Positions 43,324 through 56,761 of a stretch of DNA of 64,000 nt are shown in pieces. The notes beneath the pieces are model-generated. The model was not told the DNA's origin. It saw nothing but the letters and a program-made list of their open reading frames with translations, and did no database searches. The DNA comes from Vicia villosa. Taxonomy: Eukaryota; Streptophyta; Magnoliopsida; Fabales; Fabaceae. A program made the position numbers and the translations under genes. Position 1 is the stretch's first letter. Each line of letters starts with the position of its first letter. The stretch is taken from the NCBI RefSeq assembly GCF_029867415.1, contig NW_026705483.1, forward strand, positions 1 to 64,000. The letters are read 5' to 3'.

Positions 43324-45433
43324 CTTGAAACTAGATCAATTAAAGAAAACATTTGGAAAAAAACATAAAGTGTTACCAAACATGATGATCGTGTGTCGAA
43401 TTTATGATGAAAATGAGTGTAAAATGGTGACCGATCAGCACCTACAAAATGAAAAATTTATGGTTGGAACTCTTGGTTCCATATGTTACAGAATTGGATT
43501 AAGTGTCTAGATAGCTTCTATATGTGATATAGAAGGTATCTGAAACAAAAGGCCTGAAAACGCACGAGCCAAATGGAAGGTTAAAACTTTTGGTTCAAGG
43601 TAACACTTTAATGGAGGGTGAAGAGTGATTTTGTGTTTGAGGTGTTTGGGTAATGTTTGGAGATGATGGATAGCTTCTATAAGGTATATAGGAAGTGTTT
43701 GAAGGCCTGGTTTGGTAGGTTTGTGTTTGGTTTGAGTTTGGGCAAGTTAAGACCTTTGTGAAGCTTTAATGGAGGGGAAAATGGTGATTTTTGGTTAGAG
43801 GGGTTATGGGAGGTTATGGAAGTGGTAGATAGCTTCTAAATGGTATTTAGAAATTGTTTGAAACCTTGGTTGACACCCAGAATTACTTGAACTCAAAATC
43901 ACTAGAAAAATACAAAGATAGAAAAAAAATGAGAATTTCATGTGAGGTATGACTTGGAGAATTCTGGTGTGTTTGATGCAAGAGGCAAGGGCCTCTATTT
44001 ATAGGCACAATTTAGGGTTTGTGGAGGTAAAATACTCAGAAGTTTGAGTTCACATGTGATACTTGTACCTATTTACTTGTTTGTGAAGAAATGAAAAAAA
44101 TGGACTTCCAATGGAAGTTACAAGGCTCAAGCATGCTTGTGAGACTTTATTTTGAACATCGAAACTTGCTTGTTGAGTTTGTAATGCTTTTGGTACATAA
44201 GAGACATTTGAGAGCCTCAAGGAGAGTTGACTTAGTGTATAAAGCTTCTTTATGAAAATAGCAATGGTGCCTTTAGTCTTGAAATGGAATGAAATCTTGG
44301 ACAATGCTTATAACACTTGGATAATGGCTCAAAAGCAAATGCAATCTTCTGATTATGGTCCTTGGAACAAGTTATATGGGTTGTACTTGGAAGATTCTTT
44401 CAGATTTGAACAAATGTGCAAGTTAGTTCTTCATGTTCTTCATGTTCATACTTGAATTCAAGTGTTCATGGAGCCTTGTTTGCAAAATCATATCTCTTAG
44501 CTCAAGCCATGGACTTTCATGCTATTGATCTCTTTAGAAAGTCCTTGCTACATGCTTCAAATCACTTGTTAAAAGTTTTCTCAAACTCTTTTGGGATCAT
44601 GGAGAAAAATGGCCATAAAGTTAAGAAAAATCTAAGTGAAACACTTAAAAATTTTCTCTGTTTTTTTAACATAATCTTCAAAATTCCATATCTCTCAAAA
44701 TAATCATTTTTGATGAAAACTAGATTAGAGACAAAGTTGTTTATTTGACTAAGATCTACAACTTTCATGTTGGGAGATTTTTGAGTGTGTAAGCAAAATT
44801 TGAAATTCCCAAAATTAGGTTAAAATCACTTAAAACCCTAATTTTGACTTTTTTTACCTTTTGATTCTTGATGAATTTTCTTGATTTCTCTTGGTTAAAT
44901 GTCTTATATAATCATCTGATGATGATTGGAATCCTTAAAAGTTCAAAGGTTGACCCACACAGTTGACTTTTTCCAAATGAACTGCCGTTTTGTGGATTTC
45001 ATATGAATCAAGGTATCATCTTCAAATGACCGATGTGAATGGGTTATAATGTTGATTTGGATTCCTTTGAATCATGGTTTGAGCCTTAGAGTCATGTCTT
45101 GATTAAAAGTCAACCCTCTAGTGGAATTAGGTCAAAACCCTAATTTGGGGCCTCGGGTGATCTTGAGAGTTGTTGATCTTGAATTGGGATATCCTTGGAC
45201 TTATATATTGATTAGAGTACCCTTTGAACCATGGGATAATGTTGAACTTCCTTCTGGGCCTCAAAACCCTAATTTGCTCAGTCTCCTCTTGATCAGCCTC
45301 CTGCCTTATGACACAAGTAACAAAAAACAAATTTTTGTATTTTTGGAATAACAAATGCTATATGCATGATGATAATGATGATCCTAATATTTGGAATATG
45401 GTGGGATCTCAGTGGTCAAAAATTGGGGTACAA
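43324..45433 (-). mobile_element. LTR of Ogre-type element E, minus strand (left limit uncertain)
   Basis: At 45420-45433 the plus sequence TTGGGGTACAA followed by CGGCTGCCCTTA is, in reverse, a purine tract AAGGGCAGCCG plus an LTR start TTGTACCCCAA, parallel to AGGGGCAGC-TGTCATACCCC of the other elements. A minus-strand TATA region lies at 43991-44004. GTTGACTTT-type stretches at 44830-45120 resemble LTRs A-C. The first part (from 43324) should be the tail of the Athila LTR interrupted by CACTA-1; I cannot place the border between it and E. ORFs at 44050-45351 show no domain. Confidence 0.6.
43991..44004 (-). promoter_or_regulatory. TATA region of LTR E
   Basis: Minus strand CTATAAATAGAGGC, a textbook plant TATA box followed by GGCCCTTGCC. 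Confidence 0.6.
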
Positions 45434-46690
45434 CGGCTGCCCTTATTTAAGTTCCTAATACCTGATGAGGGGAAGATGGAATTTTCGTCTCAGCACGGTA
45501 GGAGGGACTTAAATACAAAATGATAGCACAATTTTAGACCCTGAGAGCCCACATGCATGATATATTTTTTATTTTTATTTTTGTACGGAATGAACAAACA
45601 AACAACATCCTTCCTTCAGACTAGGAGAAAGGAGACAGATCTACTGGGGATATACAATAAACATTCCCTGACACTTGGGGGAGTGATCAATGCAACAAAC
45701 TTTGGTAAATTTAGGATTTTCACGAAACAAGGTTTAATCTTCTCCATGGTTGCTTTCACATACTGGGGAAGGAAATTAATGGGCTTTCTCAATGAACTGT
45801 CTCATACGCTGAGGAGACTCACCATTCACAAAGGAAAGAACTAACTTTAATATGAACTGTCTCGACGCTGGAGATATTAACCATTCATAAGGGATAATAC
45901 TTCAACTTGAACTGTCTCGACGCTGAGGAGACCAACCATTCATAATAACTTCAACATGAACTGTCTCGACGCTGGAGAGACTAACCATTCATAATAAATT
46001 CAACATGAATTTTCTCGACGCTGGAGAGACTAAACATTCATAATAACTTCAACATGAATTGTCTGGACGCTGGAGAGACTAACCATTCATATGAACTGAA
46101 ATATGAACTGTCTCGACGCTGGAGAGACTAACCAGTCATAATAACTTCAACATGAACTGTCTCGACGCTGGAGAGACTAACCATTCATAATAACTTCAAC
46201 ATGAACTGTCTCGACGCTGGGGAGACTAACCATTCATAATAAACTTTGATTGCTCCGTAGCGACTGTCATCTTCTTTCAAGGAGGAAATTAGGGACATAC
46301 AACTTGCTCAAATAAAGAGACCATTCTTTGTCGTTAGGTAGATTGCAATAACAAATGACGAGAATATAAATCCAACTTGTTGGGGAACCATAAACAGGTC
46401 CCGGCTTAAAGATACCAAGTCTTCAATTGTGCTAAATAAATGCACTCATAGAATCCAGGATTTGTTGATCCAAATGATTATATCTGTTGGAGACAAAGTT
46501 CAATCCAAGGCGGAATTGGAAAGAGACACCAAACAAGACACTCCCAAATGAGAAATAAGCTCAAGGTGGGGATTCATCCTATCTACAGATAGATGAATAA
46601 GCTAAAACAAAATCTAGGTAAGTGACCAAGAAGTCCTCAAATTCTGTTTTCACGTTCCTGGTTTCTCGTTGCATGGTGACCTCCATGGGG
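45434..46690 (-). mobile_element. 3' internal tail of element E
   Basis: Non-coding sequence upstream (minus strand) of LTR E, dominated by a 49-bp tandem array at about 45793-46245. From 46250 to 46690 there is no repeat and no supported gene. The ORF at 45557-45844 has no recognisable domain. The layout mirrors that of element D. Confidence 0.65.
45793..46245 (-). repeat. Tandem array of 49-bp hairpin units
   Basis: CTCGACGCTGGAGAGACTAA recurs at 45861, 45916, 45965, 46014 and 46063 and on to about 46210; the regular period is 49 bp. Each unit holds GTCTC/GAGAC around a loop of about 8-9 bases. Units near the left end are more irregular. Confidence 0.88.
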
Positions 46691-47994
46691 CTCACAGCGA
46701 CTGCAGTGAGTTATCTACATTAATCATGTGTGGCAGGCATGCATGGAGACCACCATGATATGGACGACGACCACTGTATCGACAAACTTGGAATTCTGCA
46801 TCGTTTTTGCTGTCAGTTATTAATCCTTCCCGATTCCAATGCGTATCTCTCCCCAGACAACAATTACCTGAAACACATATACAAAGCGACATAAAAATAC
46901 GATAAAAGCAAGAAATAAAATTTATTAACATGCAAATGGGGTCGGAAAATATTATACATTTTCAAGTTATCAAATTCCGCAACACTTAGATCATTGCTTG
47001 TCCTCAAGCAATCAACCAACTCGATAACGATTAAAACTCATTTTTGAACATACACAAAACAAAGAATCTAGTCATACGTGGATGCTAGGCTATTTCCTAA
47101 TCAATAGGTACTAGACAATAATACCAAGGATACTGTAATGACACAAGTCTGCACTTTGCGGTCGAAAACTCTCATACTGTGCAAACCAATTCGAATCATG
47201 CTATCATGGCTCAACCTATTTCTTTTGTCTCGTTTTTCTCTCTTTCATTCAAGCGTAATCAGATTAAGCCTTTTATCTGTTCACACTCATAGTAAAAAGA
47301 TCGGTTAGCGACTATGATCCTTTTTTCTTTGGGGTTCTGATAACTAAGTGGTGGTGCCTCATTTTTCTCAACTACAGTTGCGAGGGATCAGACCGTAATC
47401 CTCCCTACCAAGTCAAGCATCAGTGACCTCTGGACCAACTAACAATGGGTAGTTATTATCATCTTTTTGTAGGTTCAACAACCGTTAGGCTAAGTGACAG
47501 GGTGAAGGTCACCTAACTTAGAAGACACATTCCTTTTTTTCATTTAAATCACCTATTCATTAAAAATTAGGATCATTCACTTATATTCATCGATCTCCCT
47601 ACGTAGAGTGTGTTAAGGACGGTGTTGACTACTAATATAAACTACCCGGGGCTACATTGAAACTCAAACTTAAGGTCTTGGCATGCTAGGTACTAAAATT
47701 GATTACTGCATATTTATGGGGTTTAAGGTGTCAAGACGGTACTGATTTTATCAAATTTTTCTCAAGTCTTTCTTACAAAGCCTAAAGTACAAAACAACCA
47801 ATATACTCTTATAGTGTTGTGGCAAGAATCAAACAAAAACTCAAAATTTCTATTGGGGGTTTAAGGGAGTTATCAAAACTGAAAGTAAGACACATAAATG
47901 ACCCGATAACACATGTTATTGTTATTAAAAACTGGAAGTAAAAATCCTAGTAACAAAAGAAATGCTAAGAAAACGAAAAATCTAACTCGAAAGC
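46691..47994 (-). other. Probable 3' non-coding region of a second Athila-like element
   Basis: No supported gene. CATTGCTTGTCCTCAAGCAA at about 46992 is a phrase I associate with the region after ORF3 in Athila-like elements. A 46692-46931 minus-strand ORF has a possible splice acceptor and a Cys/His-containing stretch (GNCCLGRDTHWNREG) that I do not recognise. The border with element E is not resolved. Confidence 0.4.
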
Positions 47995-49477
47995 GATAAA
48001 TAAAAGCAATAAAGCTTCCTCCCCCACACTTAAATCGAGCATTTCCCAGAACCTGGAGTGTTGGAAACTGGTGGCCTCGACCACGTGCTCGTCCATGCCC
48101 ACCATTTCCTGGCTGGTGAGGTGGCATACCCACATGCAGGATGTATTGTTGCAAATCCTCCACACGTACTCTCAATTCCCACATCTCATCAACCATAGTT
48201 TAGAAGTTTTCTTCTGACCTGCTAGCATAGTCATGCTGATGATGGTGAAGCTGCTGCATGTGTGTCATCATATCAAGTTGTTGAGCCTTCATGTCGTGAA
48301 TCAGTTGGTCTCGCCGAGCAACCAACATGTTATGTTGTCTTATCTCAGCAAGTATGTCATCAAGAGAAGTGATAGTAGTTGAATGGTCATTTCTCCTTCG
48401 ACGTCCACGTCTGGAGGACGTACCTGCAAGTATCAGAAGTATTATGTGTGGTGTGTGGGTGTGTATCAATCTCGGGAGAGACGCGCTTCACATCATCAAA
48501 TTCAGCATCAGTGCCATCCCTTTCATTGACCTGAGCGTTTATGTTAATTCCAGGTTCTGGGGCATTTAAATCAAAGAACCAATTTTTCTCGTTACACATA
48601 TCAATCCTATTGGGGCAAGGAAGGATAATGCACCTAACCACATTTATATTAACAGTCAGAAAGTACCTACCATCTGGCCTATTTGTTATCATTCGCATAC
48701 TATGGAAAGCATCCTTATCTAGAAAAGGAGTCACGAATTGCACTAGCGAGGCTAGCCTATTAGTAAGATTAAGCACGGGGGCTATAGATTTGATTATCCT
48801 TCTGATGCAAATGGGGCCAGCAGCCCTAGCGGCTACACTATGCATATGAGCGAGCATGAAAGGTGTGGGATTTACCTTCCTCTATGTTAGTGCGCAATGC
48901 AAAAAGTAAAGTTCTTTAGAGTTAACTTTCCCATTATTTTCTCGTCCAAAAAGTGTGTGAACAAGTATACGGTGTAGATACCAAATTGTTGGGTTGTGAA
49001 TGGAGGTAGTCGTGAGACCTTCCCAATCGAAATGGTCTCACCAGTTAATTTGTGCCAAAAGCTGAAGGCCTCGAGAGACCATTCGCTTTCAAGAGGGCTT
49101 TCGCAAGCTCAAACTTCCCCATGAGGGAAATGAACCAAATCTGAAATTTTATCTTGGCTCATTACATAACTAACATCAAACATCCTAAATTTAACAACGC
49201 CCGCAACGCGCGACCCGCCGAATGGAGTAAGCCTGACATACGTAGGGCTGGACATAGCACAAAAATTATCCATGCCTAAGTTTCCTAACATCCATTGAAC
49301 GTTACTATAAAGCCCTAATTCGCGTAAAGTAGTGTCGTTGACATACCAACTGGGTGTGATTTCACGGTTGAAAATCCTGACATAGCGTATCCTCTGGTTT
49401 TCTCCATCAATTCCAGCCACGCACACTATTTCCATGGTATCGAGTTCTCTCCTTTGTCTCACGGATCTTTGAGGCAT
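47995..49477 (-). pseudogene. Decayed Athila-type third ORF (plant transposon protein)
   Basis: The start is intact (MPQRSVRQRR at 49477), followed by TPSWYVNDTTLRELGLYSNV, NLGMDNFCAMSSPTYVRLT and VVKFRMFDVSYVMSQDKIS. This is the same order of blocks as in the ORF at 28020-29294 but a different subfamily. The frame stops at 49109, resumes at 48857-48387 (MLAHMHSVAARAAGPICI, RPDGRYFLTVN, DLNAPEPG) and again at 48469-48200 and 48196-47873, with frameshifts and stops between. AAGTGTGGGGGAGG follows at about 48010. It is a broken copy. Confidence 0.75.
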
Positions 49478-51129
49478 TTTGGAGATGAGAGAAAATGGAG
49501 AAAATGGAGAAAATGGTTTTTGGGAAGGGATAGAAATGAGATGAAAAAATAGGAATATGTGAAAGAGTTAGTGTGGAATATGTTTAGAATGATATAGAAT
49601 GGATTAGGGTTAAGTTCGAAAGTAATCGGAGTAGTGGGGAGCAAAAGAAGTGAGTGGGAAGAGTGGATAACAGTGGGTGAGTGGGTTTAAACACAAATTT
49701 TGTGCTTTGAAGGCATTGCGACCGCCATGGCCAGACGGCGACCGCCATAGGTTCAAAATAAGCAAATTCTATAGAATTTGAGTTCTGCTGTTTGGGCAAG
49801 GCGGTTTGGGTGTTCTAATGTTTATTCTAAGGTATTGTAACTTGTAAAACGTTCATTTAACATTCATTGAGCCTTGATGTCTCCTCTTAACTCTAGTATT
49901 TTGCTGAGGAGTACTAACACAACTCCTCTGATGTATAACCCCATTTTCTCTATAGAAGGTTTGCAAATTGAATTCAGGTCAATTGACACTTCTGATAACT
50001 TTCACTTGTTTATCAAATTAGCTTTCACCATGCAGAAGAAACCTTTGAGACAACCAGAGACTTCACCATTTTTTTAAAACCATAAACATAAGTTGTGAAG
50101 AAAGGTCCCGATATCAGCATGAATCAAATCAAATACACATTTGGCATTGAAATTATTTTAGAGTTGACATATGAGATATTACGGCGTGTAATATGAATCC
50201 ATACGATAACAGAAGTATCTTACTATTTAATGTATAAGTGTTATGGACTAATGCCAAAATGTTATCCATATTCACTAAGTTTATGGGTTTAAACCCTTGC
50301 TCAATTATCCATTGTTAGTTATTTAATTACATATTGCTCATAATAAATGTTATTCCATTTATTAATTATATTAAATTACGTAATATTTTAAAATTATTAT
50401 TTTTTAATTTGATGTGGTAGAAAATTTGTGACGTGGTACCACATAAACAATGCTATGTGAATGTCACATTATAAAACGAGACTCCACGTATATAAAACTG
50501 GAGGTGAACAAAAAATAAGCTAGAAAAAGTTAAACAAAGGGACCAATAAGCTATTTTTTTTAAAAGAAGACTAAAATTTTAATAAAAAAATAAGAGACTA
50601 AAAATATAAACTTAAGTGTAAACAAAATTCTATTTAAAATATAATCAAAAATAAATATTTCATATAAAGACAATATTTTTTTATAACTTATTTCTCTCCA
50701 TTTTATTGGTGCTACCTATTTGCAAAAAAAAAAGTAATTAAGTTTAAAATTTAAAACTTAAAATAGCATATTTTTCATGAGATAATTGATCGTCTTATAT
50801 CTAAAGATACAAACATATAATCATATTAAACATGTTAAACATGAATATAAATTATAAAATAAGATATATACAATATTAAATTAATTAAAAATGTGTTCCT
50901 ATTAAAAAAATTACTAAAGTAACTTTTTAAAAAAAAAAAAGTAGAATCAAAATTCTACTAAAAATAAAACATAAATAAAAAAGAATTTTTTTATATAAAT
51001 GCAAATTTTAGTATAGTTTATTTGGGTTAAGGCCCAATCTACATAAAATTGGGCTGCCTAAGTCCTTAGAAAGCAAGGTGGTCTAAGAGACGCATACTCC
51101 TTAAAGCCACACCCTATCACGAGTGATGA
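49478..51129. other. Unassigned AT-rich stretch
   Basis: Positions 49480-49800 probably belong to the spacer upstream of the decayed Athila ORF3 (CATTGCGACCGCCATGG and GGCGACCGCCATAGG repeat at 49713-49750). Around 49860-50080 a plus-strand ORF of 67 residues is unrecognised. 50300-51000 is very AT-rich with no gene. 51030-51080 has GCCTAAGTCCTTAGAAAG, which also occurs nearly identically in the Athila LTR near 36040. Confidence 0.4.
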
Positions 51130-52166
51130 TGTAACACTACAAATCTACTCGGTAAATTATAAACAAAATTAGAGTATTTTGAAAACTTTCAACATACAAT
51201 GGGATGTCACATCTAAACTTAGAACAACAAACAACCCGTAATTCATTTAACATTGATACATATCATTCGGAAACACAACTTTTATTCAATTGAATCCAAC
51301 TTCAACTTATAATTCAGAATCAACTTAGAAACATCTTTTATTCAAATGAAACAACTTTTAAACGACAAAATACTTAACAAAGTTCCACTTAATACTTTTC
51401 TTCAACTAAAATAAATTTCAATTTAGAATACAACAACTTAAGTAATAACAACTATCCCCCGAGTGTTATGTATCAGAGTCAGACCCTCTTGACTTATCAT
51501 AGAGCAACATAAAGACTTCATAAAATTACTTCAAACCTTCACAACTATCCTTGAGTACCTGCCCATTTTCCATGGTAGGGGAAATATCAGCAGAAGGGGT
51601 GAGATATCTTACAATATAAAGGAATACATGATAAATAATATAGGAGATATAGATCATACATAACTTCACCACTTCATACAACAATTACTACAACTTCACA
51701 ACTTATCAATATAATACAACTTTTATCACAACCAAACCATCACCAAAGCATAACAATTGTTTCATTATCACATAACTCAAAATGTAACTCAATATGCGAC
51801 TCAATACTATGCATATGCATGTGGTACCATTTGGAGTAAAACTCCCGTCTTAAACATTTGCCATTCAGGCCATCGTCTTTGCCATTTTCAGGCCATCGTC
51901 GTTGCCATTTTCAGGCTATACCATACTATGCAATGGATGCGACTCAATAATGCGATATCCACAAAACACAATATTCACAACACATCACAACATCGGCTAA
52001 ACAACATCAACTCAATGCCAAGATTCAATGGCAACAACAATATCATTACTATTATAGTAATTTCACACCTTCTCAATCATGTCATTATGATATACCACCA
52101 TACAAAAAATATTCAACTTCATACTTATCAACACAATACAACTTATCAACATTGACCATAGGGTCT

Positions 52167-52167
<1 letters not shown>

Positions 52168-52197
<30 letters not shown>

Positions 52198-52198
52198 A
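52168..52198 (+). repeat. (CAA)n microsatellite
   Basis: About ten CAA triplets within the LTR; a second short CAACAACAA run lies at about 52239. Confidence 0.9.
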
Positions 52199-53374
52199 TT
52201 CAACATACAACTTATCAACATTGGCCAAAGGGCCTACAACAACAACGAATTCATCATATTAACAACAAACATCATAGTACACAGTCAAGTAACGACATGA
52301 CACAGTTATTTCAACTTCTTAATAAAAGTATACTATTGTCAATTCATCAAAAGGCATCATCATCAGCTCATACAGATCGAATACATACAACTAATTGCAT
52401 GTAGCATACAACATCATTATCAATTCATACCGATAAAACACATACAAAAATTCTAAGTTATATTAAATAATTTTCTGAGGGTTATCAATCCCTTTTTATA
52501 AGATATAAAATTTATTTTAACTTTCTAACGGTCCGAACGGCGCATAAAAAGGATTTACAGATCAAAAGTTACGTCATATAGAAGTTTCATAAAATTTCAC
52601 AAAGCAAGGTTTGCTCAGCGGCCTCCAAGCGCACTAACTACAACTAAAAACAGTAGCGTTCAGTTTTCGCAGCCTCGCTTATCGGAACAAGTTCGCTTAG
52701 CGGACTCGCAAATTTTCAAATTTGTTCCCAGACTTCGCTTAGCGGGCCTGAGCTCGATTAGCGGACACGCGATTATGCAGAAAAATTGCAGAGAACTCAG
52801 TTCTGCGAAACAGGGATCCTACCACTCAAAATCGCCTCCATACAACAATTAATAGCACATACAATCAATACTTAGCATCTATCATTAACAATCTACACTA
52901 AAAACATGTTTTAAAGCACAAATATCATGAATCTAGCATAAACCCTAACATTCCCAAAACTATGAAATTGAAGGATTAGAGACTATACATAAATTACAAC
53001 ATCCCCACTCATATAAACCTCTAACAATTCATCAAATTCTCAGCAAACTATTCATCAATTTCAACATTCATCAACATCATCACCATTGCAATTCTTCACA
53101 CATTCATGGATATACAATTATGGAGCCTAATCTCTACCATACCCATCATCATGCCAACCTTTAGAGAGTAAGAACCCCACCCTTACATGGTGATTCTTAG
53201 CAAAAGTTTCATCTTCTCCCATGGAGTTCTCCCCCTTTATGCACTAGTTTGCTCCTCTCCTCTCCAAAACTCTTCTCTTATTTCTTCCTTCTTTCCCAAA
53301 TGCCACTTCTAATTCTTTCCCAATTTCTTTTATTCCACTTAAACATACACTACGCCAAATAAGCTATTTAATAG

Positions 53375-53710
53375 CGTTTTGTTCTGCATTTGATAGCACT
53401 TAAAAGTGCTATTAACCGCGCCGCTATTGTAAATATTTTTTGTTTTATAGCACTTTAAAAGCGCTATTGAAGTACTGCTTTTTAATAGCGTTTTTGCTTA
53501 AGCGCTACTGAAGTGGACATTTTGCATATTTTTTTATTTGCTTTTGATAGCACTTTCAAACTAAGCGCTATTATAGGGTACATGTTTGATAGCACTTTCA
53601 AACAAAGCGCTAATATATGTCACATGTTTAATAGCACTTTTAAAGAAAGCGCTAATATACAGCATATTTTTTATAGCACTTTCTCTTAAAAGTGCTATTA
53701 TTAGATGTTT
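53375..53710. repeat. Left subterminal repeats of CACTA-2
   Basis: Eight or so copies of GATAGCACTTT / AAAGCGCTATT in both orientations, forming long imperfect palindromes such as TAGCACTTAAAAGTGCTA. The right end repeats them at 58015-58280. Confidence 0.85.
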
Positions 53711-54109
53711 CATTAATATTACTCTTTACAAAATGCTATTGTAGTACATTTTATAAATTTTTTTTTTTACACAAAATAATTCTTTTGGTGTGCAAATATC
53801 AAAAAGCTACATTCAATTCAATACCAAATAACACTTTAAGTTACTCATTTCATATATATTATGATCCATCAATACCAAATATTTTAAATCAAATCCACTT
53901 GTTTACAAATATCTCAACAAGGTCTAAAAAATTACTTTACAACCATGACATGTTCACTCCATGGGTACTAGCAAAATTGAGTTCTATTAGTCCTACAAAC
54001 TCATATTCCAATATAATATGACATAAGTTAAAATTAGTAAAGGTCTCTCAAAGACCTAAATTATGATAATTATCGAGAAGAAACCACTACTTATATTGTT
54101 ATAAGAGAG

Positions 54110-54241
54110 GTCCCTGCATAGATGTTCAACTCAAAATGGTTAATATAAAAAAAGTCCCTACATAAATGTTCAACTCTAAATGGTTAATATAAAAGAGGTC
54201 TCTACATATATTTTCAACTAAAACTGGTTAATATAAAATAA
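54110..54241. repeat. Three 44-bp tandem repeats
   Basis: GTCCCTACATAAATGTTCAA-type units start at 54110, 54154 and 54198 with a few changes each. Confidence 0.85.
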
Positions 54242-55031
54242 GAACAAAAGCATGAGTTGAGTTTTGAGGTATACATTTCAAAATTAAGTAGTAGAAGAAT
54301 AACCATGTATATTGTTATTGTCCACTGAGCCATAATTCATTTAGTACATTTATATTTTTAAAGTCATAATGGATTCTTATAAAATTTATAATTTTTAAGT
54401 CAAAAATAATACTCTTAGTTTAATATCATCCCATCATGCATGAGTAAAATACAATTTATTAAGATTAATTTAAATTCTAGACCAGTACAGTAAAAATAGG
54501 ATTATGTCTTTTAGTTTTTCACATACCCTCTTTCATAAAGGGAAAAATGATACAAAGTTCATGTATTTCAAACCATCAAATCCTACTATTTTGTATGTAG
54601 AAATTAGTACTACATATTCGAGCTTCCATCAAACAATCAAATAAAAGCTTACATGTTGTAGAGTAGAGCCCATTGTAGTTGAAGATAATTTCATTAACAT
54701 TTGGTGTTTTCTATTGATATCTGCAACAGGATTCTAATATTTTAAAACAAGAGCCCGACATTCATACAGCCACAATGCCTATAAAAATGTGTCTAAAGCT
54801 TAAACATATTAGACCTACGACAACTTAAACAAAATGAAAAAAAAAACTAACCTTATCATAAATCAAGTGACCCCCAATTAGCTATGTTGCATGTTCAAAA
54901 TAGAGTTCTCCGATACCAACAATGTTGTAGCCTCAGAATCTGCCACAACTATCACTCTCAGGAAACTCTCTCCTTCTTAGAACTGTATGTGATAGAATCA
55001 GTGGGTCAGACTATCCCTCGATACAGATTTG

Positions 55032-56070
55032 TTAGATATTCATCATCAAAATGGTGTTTATTTTGTCTCTTTCAAAACCTAAATTGAAAAATCTGAAATG
55101 AGAAAAAATAACTTTAAATAACATCATAACATTTGAAAAATGTGAGATATGCACAATTTCAGAGCTCACAAGATCTGAGGCTTGAGTAATAGTCTCATCA
55201 ACCTTGTGATCCTGACAGACGATATCATGAGCACTAATTCCAGAATCCAACATCTCTGAACAAGGAACAACATTAGCCTCAGCCATGTCATCATTTATCA
55301 TGGGTTCAACAACAACACTTAGTTTTGCCTTAATAGTTTCGTTACTTTGGGGGATCCTTCAACAGTTTCTACTTTGCCTTCTTCAATAACAGTTTCCTTT
55401 TCTTCCTCATATCCACTCTCACACGAGCCAACCCCATAAGAGCCTCCATCCATTTTTAGACCAGTATGGCACTTTTAGCCTCACCCTGTTGATTTGTAAG
55501 AAAGGCCAGGGGGAACTAAATATTTAGAAAACAAAAAATAGGTCTCACAGGCAATGAAGATCAATAATGGTCAAACACAGTCCAACAGAAATGAATTGGA
55601 TTCTAATGATCCAAAATTGGCTAAGTATTCCCAGGGTTGGCACATTCACATCTCTTCTATCGAAGTATACTTTTTACCCGATTAAAGTTTAGGGGTGACA
55701 GATTATATATGAATATAGACACAGGGAAACTACCATCATTAATCATTACGGCTGAGCTGAAGTACATACCGAGCATTTTGCATAAGAGTGTTGGCTTCCT
55801 CATTTGACGCATCAAGTGCACGCAATTCTTTGATTTCTTCCTGCCATTTTTCGACTTGCTCCTTGTGAATCCTGCATATTAGAAAATTAAAAGAATCATA
55901 CCATAAATTGTCAAAAACTAACAGTACTAAAAGTGAAGATGGTTCCAGATTTGAATGTTGAATGGTAACTTCATATCTCACATAATCAGTTTCTCTTCAA
56001 ATTCATTACATAGATCCTTAAACATTGTTTTCCCTAATTCTATGAGCTCAGATACCTAAAAGCAATCCAC
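55032..56070 (-). pseudogene. Captured fragment of an unidentified coiled-coil gene
   Basis: Minus-strand exon-like pieces with AG/GT borders. 56000-56060 reads VSELIELGKTMFKDLCNEFEE. 55739-55873 reads IHKEQVEKWQEEIKELRALD, continuing DASNEEANTLMQNARYVLQ to a stop. 55315-55450 contains an acidic ESGYEEEKETVIEEGKVET stretch, and 55301-55032 an ORF starting MINDDMAEANVV. The composition suggests a helical protein. I do not recognise the family. The pieces lie in the same orientation as the NAA25 fragment and are likely captured DNA. Confidence 0.55.
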
Positions 56071-56240
56071 AATTAAACATTTCAAGAAGTTGAAATTCAT
56101 CTAAAGTATGATTTCAAGCTTCAAATAGTGAGTAACTAACTATATATAGCATATAGGTACCCTCTGAGCAAAATTCTCAATTTCTCGAGAACAAGAGAAA
56201 TATTGAGTTCCATATCTTCTGATCCAATGAGGTTAGTCTC

Positions 56241-56400
56241 AAATCCTTCATCCTGTACTGCTTCATCTCTGATCTTATTAATTATATTATAAGCATTTCA
56301 TCAATTAGTGTATTTAGTATAAAATCCTTCATCCTGTACTGCTTCATCTCCAATCTTATTAATTATATTATAAGCATTTCATCAATTAGTGTATTTAATA
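56241..56400. repeat. 81-bp tandem duplication
   Basis: AAATCCTTCATCCTGTACTG starts at 56241 and again at 56322, and both copies continue through TTCATCAATTAGTGTATTTA with one or two differences. Confidence 0.88.
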
Positions 56401-56761
56401 TATTTAGTATTTTTAAATCTTACAATTACAAGTTTGACCAACAGAAACAAGGAAAAAACAATCGATAGACAAATCAATAATTCTAAAATTAACAATCAAC
56501 ACTACACTTAATCATGGGACAACAATAACTGTAAGCAAATCGACATATTATTTAATTCTCAGCAGTGTCCATGATACTTTAAATATACTCTACTTTCTCG
56601 CGTCTATCCACTATATGATATAATGACATTCCATTTTCATTTCACATTCATCCCTCCTTAAGCTCACTCAGCACATCAAAATAAACACTTCAACACAAAC
56701 ACACACTGCATAAGATAACTTGAGTGGATAAAGGAAGAAAACAAGTGGGGAGAACCTATAA

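Noticed and set aside
51757..52155. 132-residue plus-strand ORF rich in His, Asn and Tyr
   Set aside because: Low-complexity reading of an AC-rich LTR segment; opposite to the element's strand.
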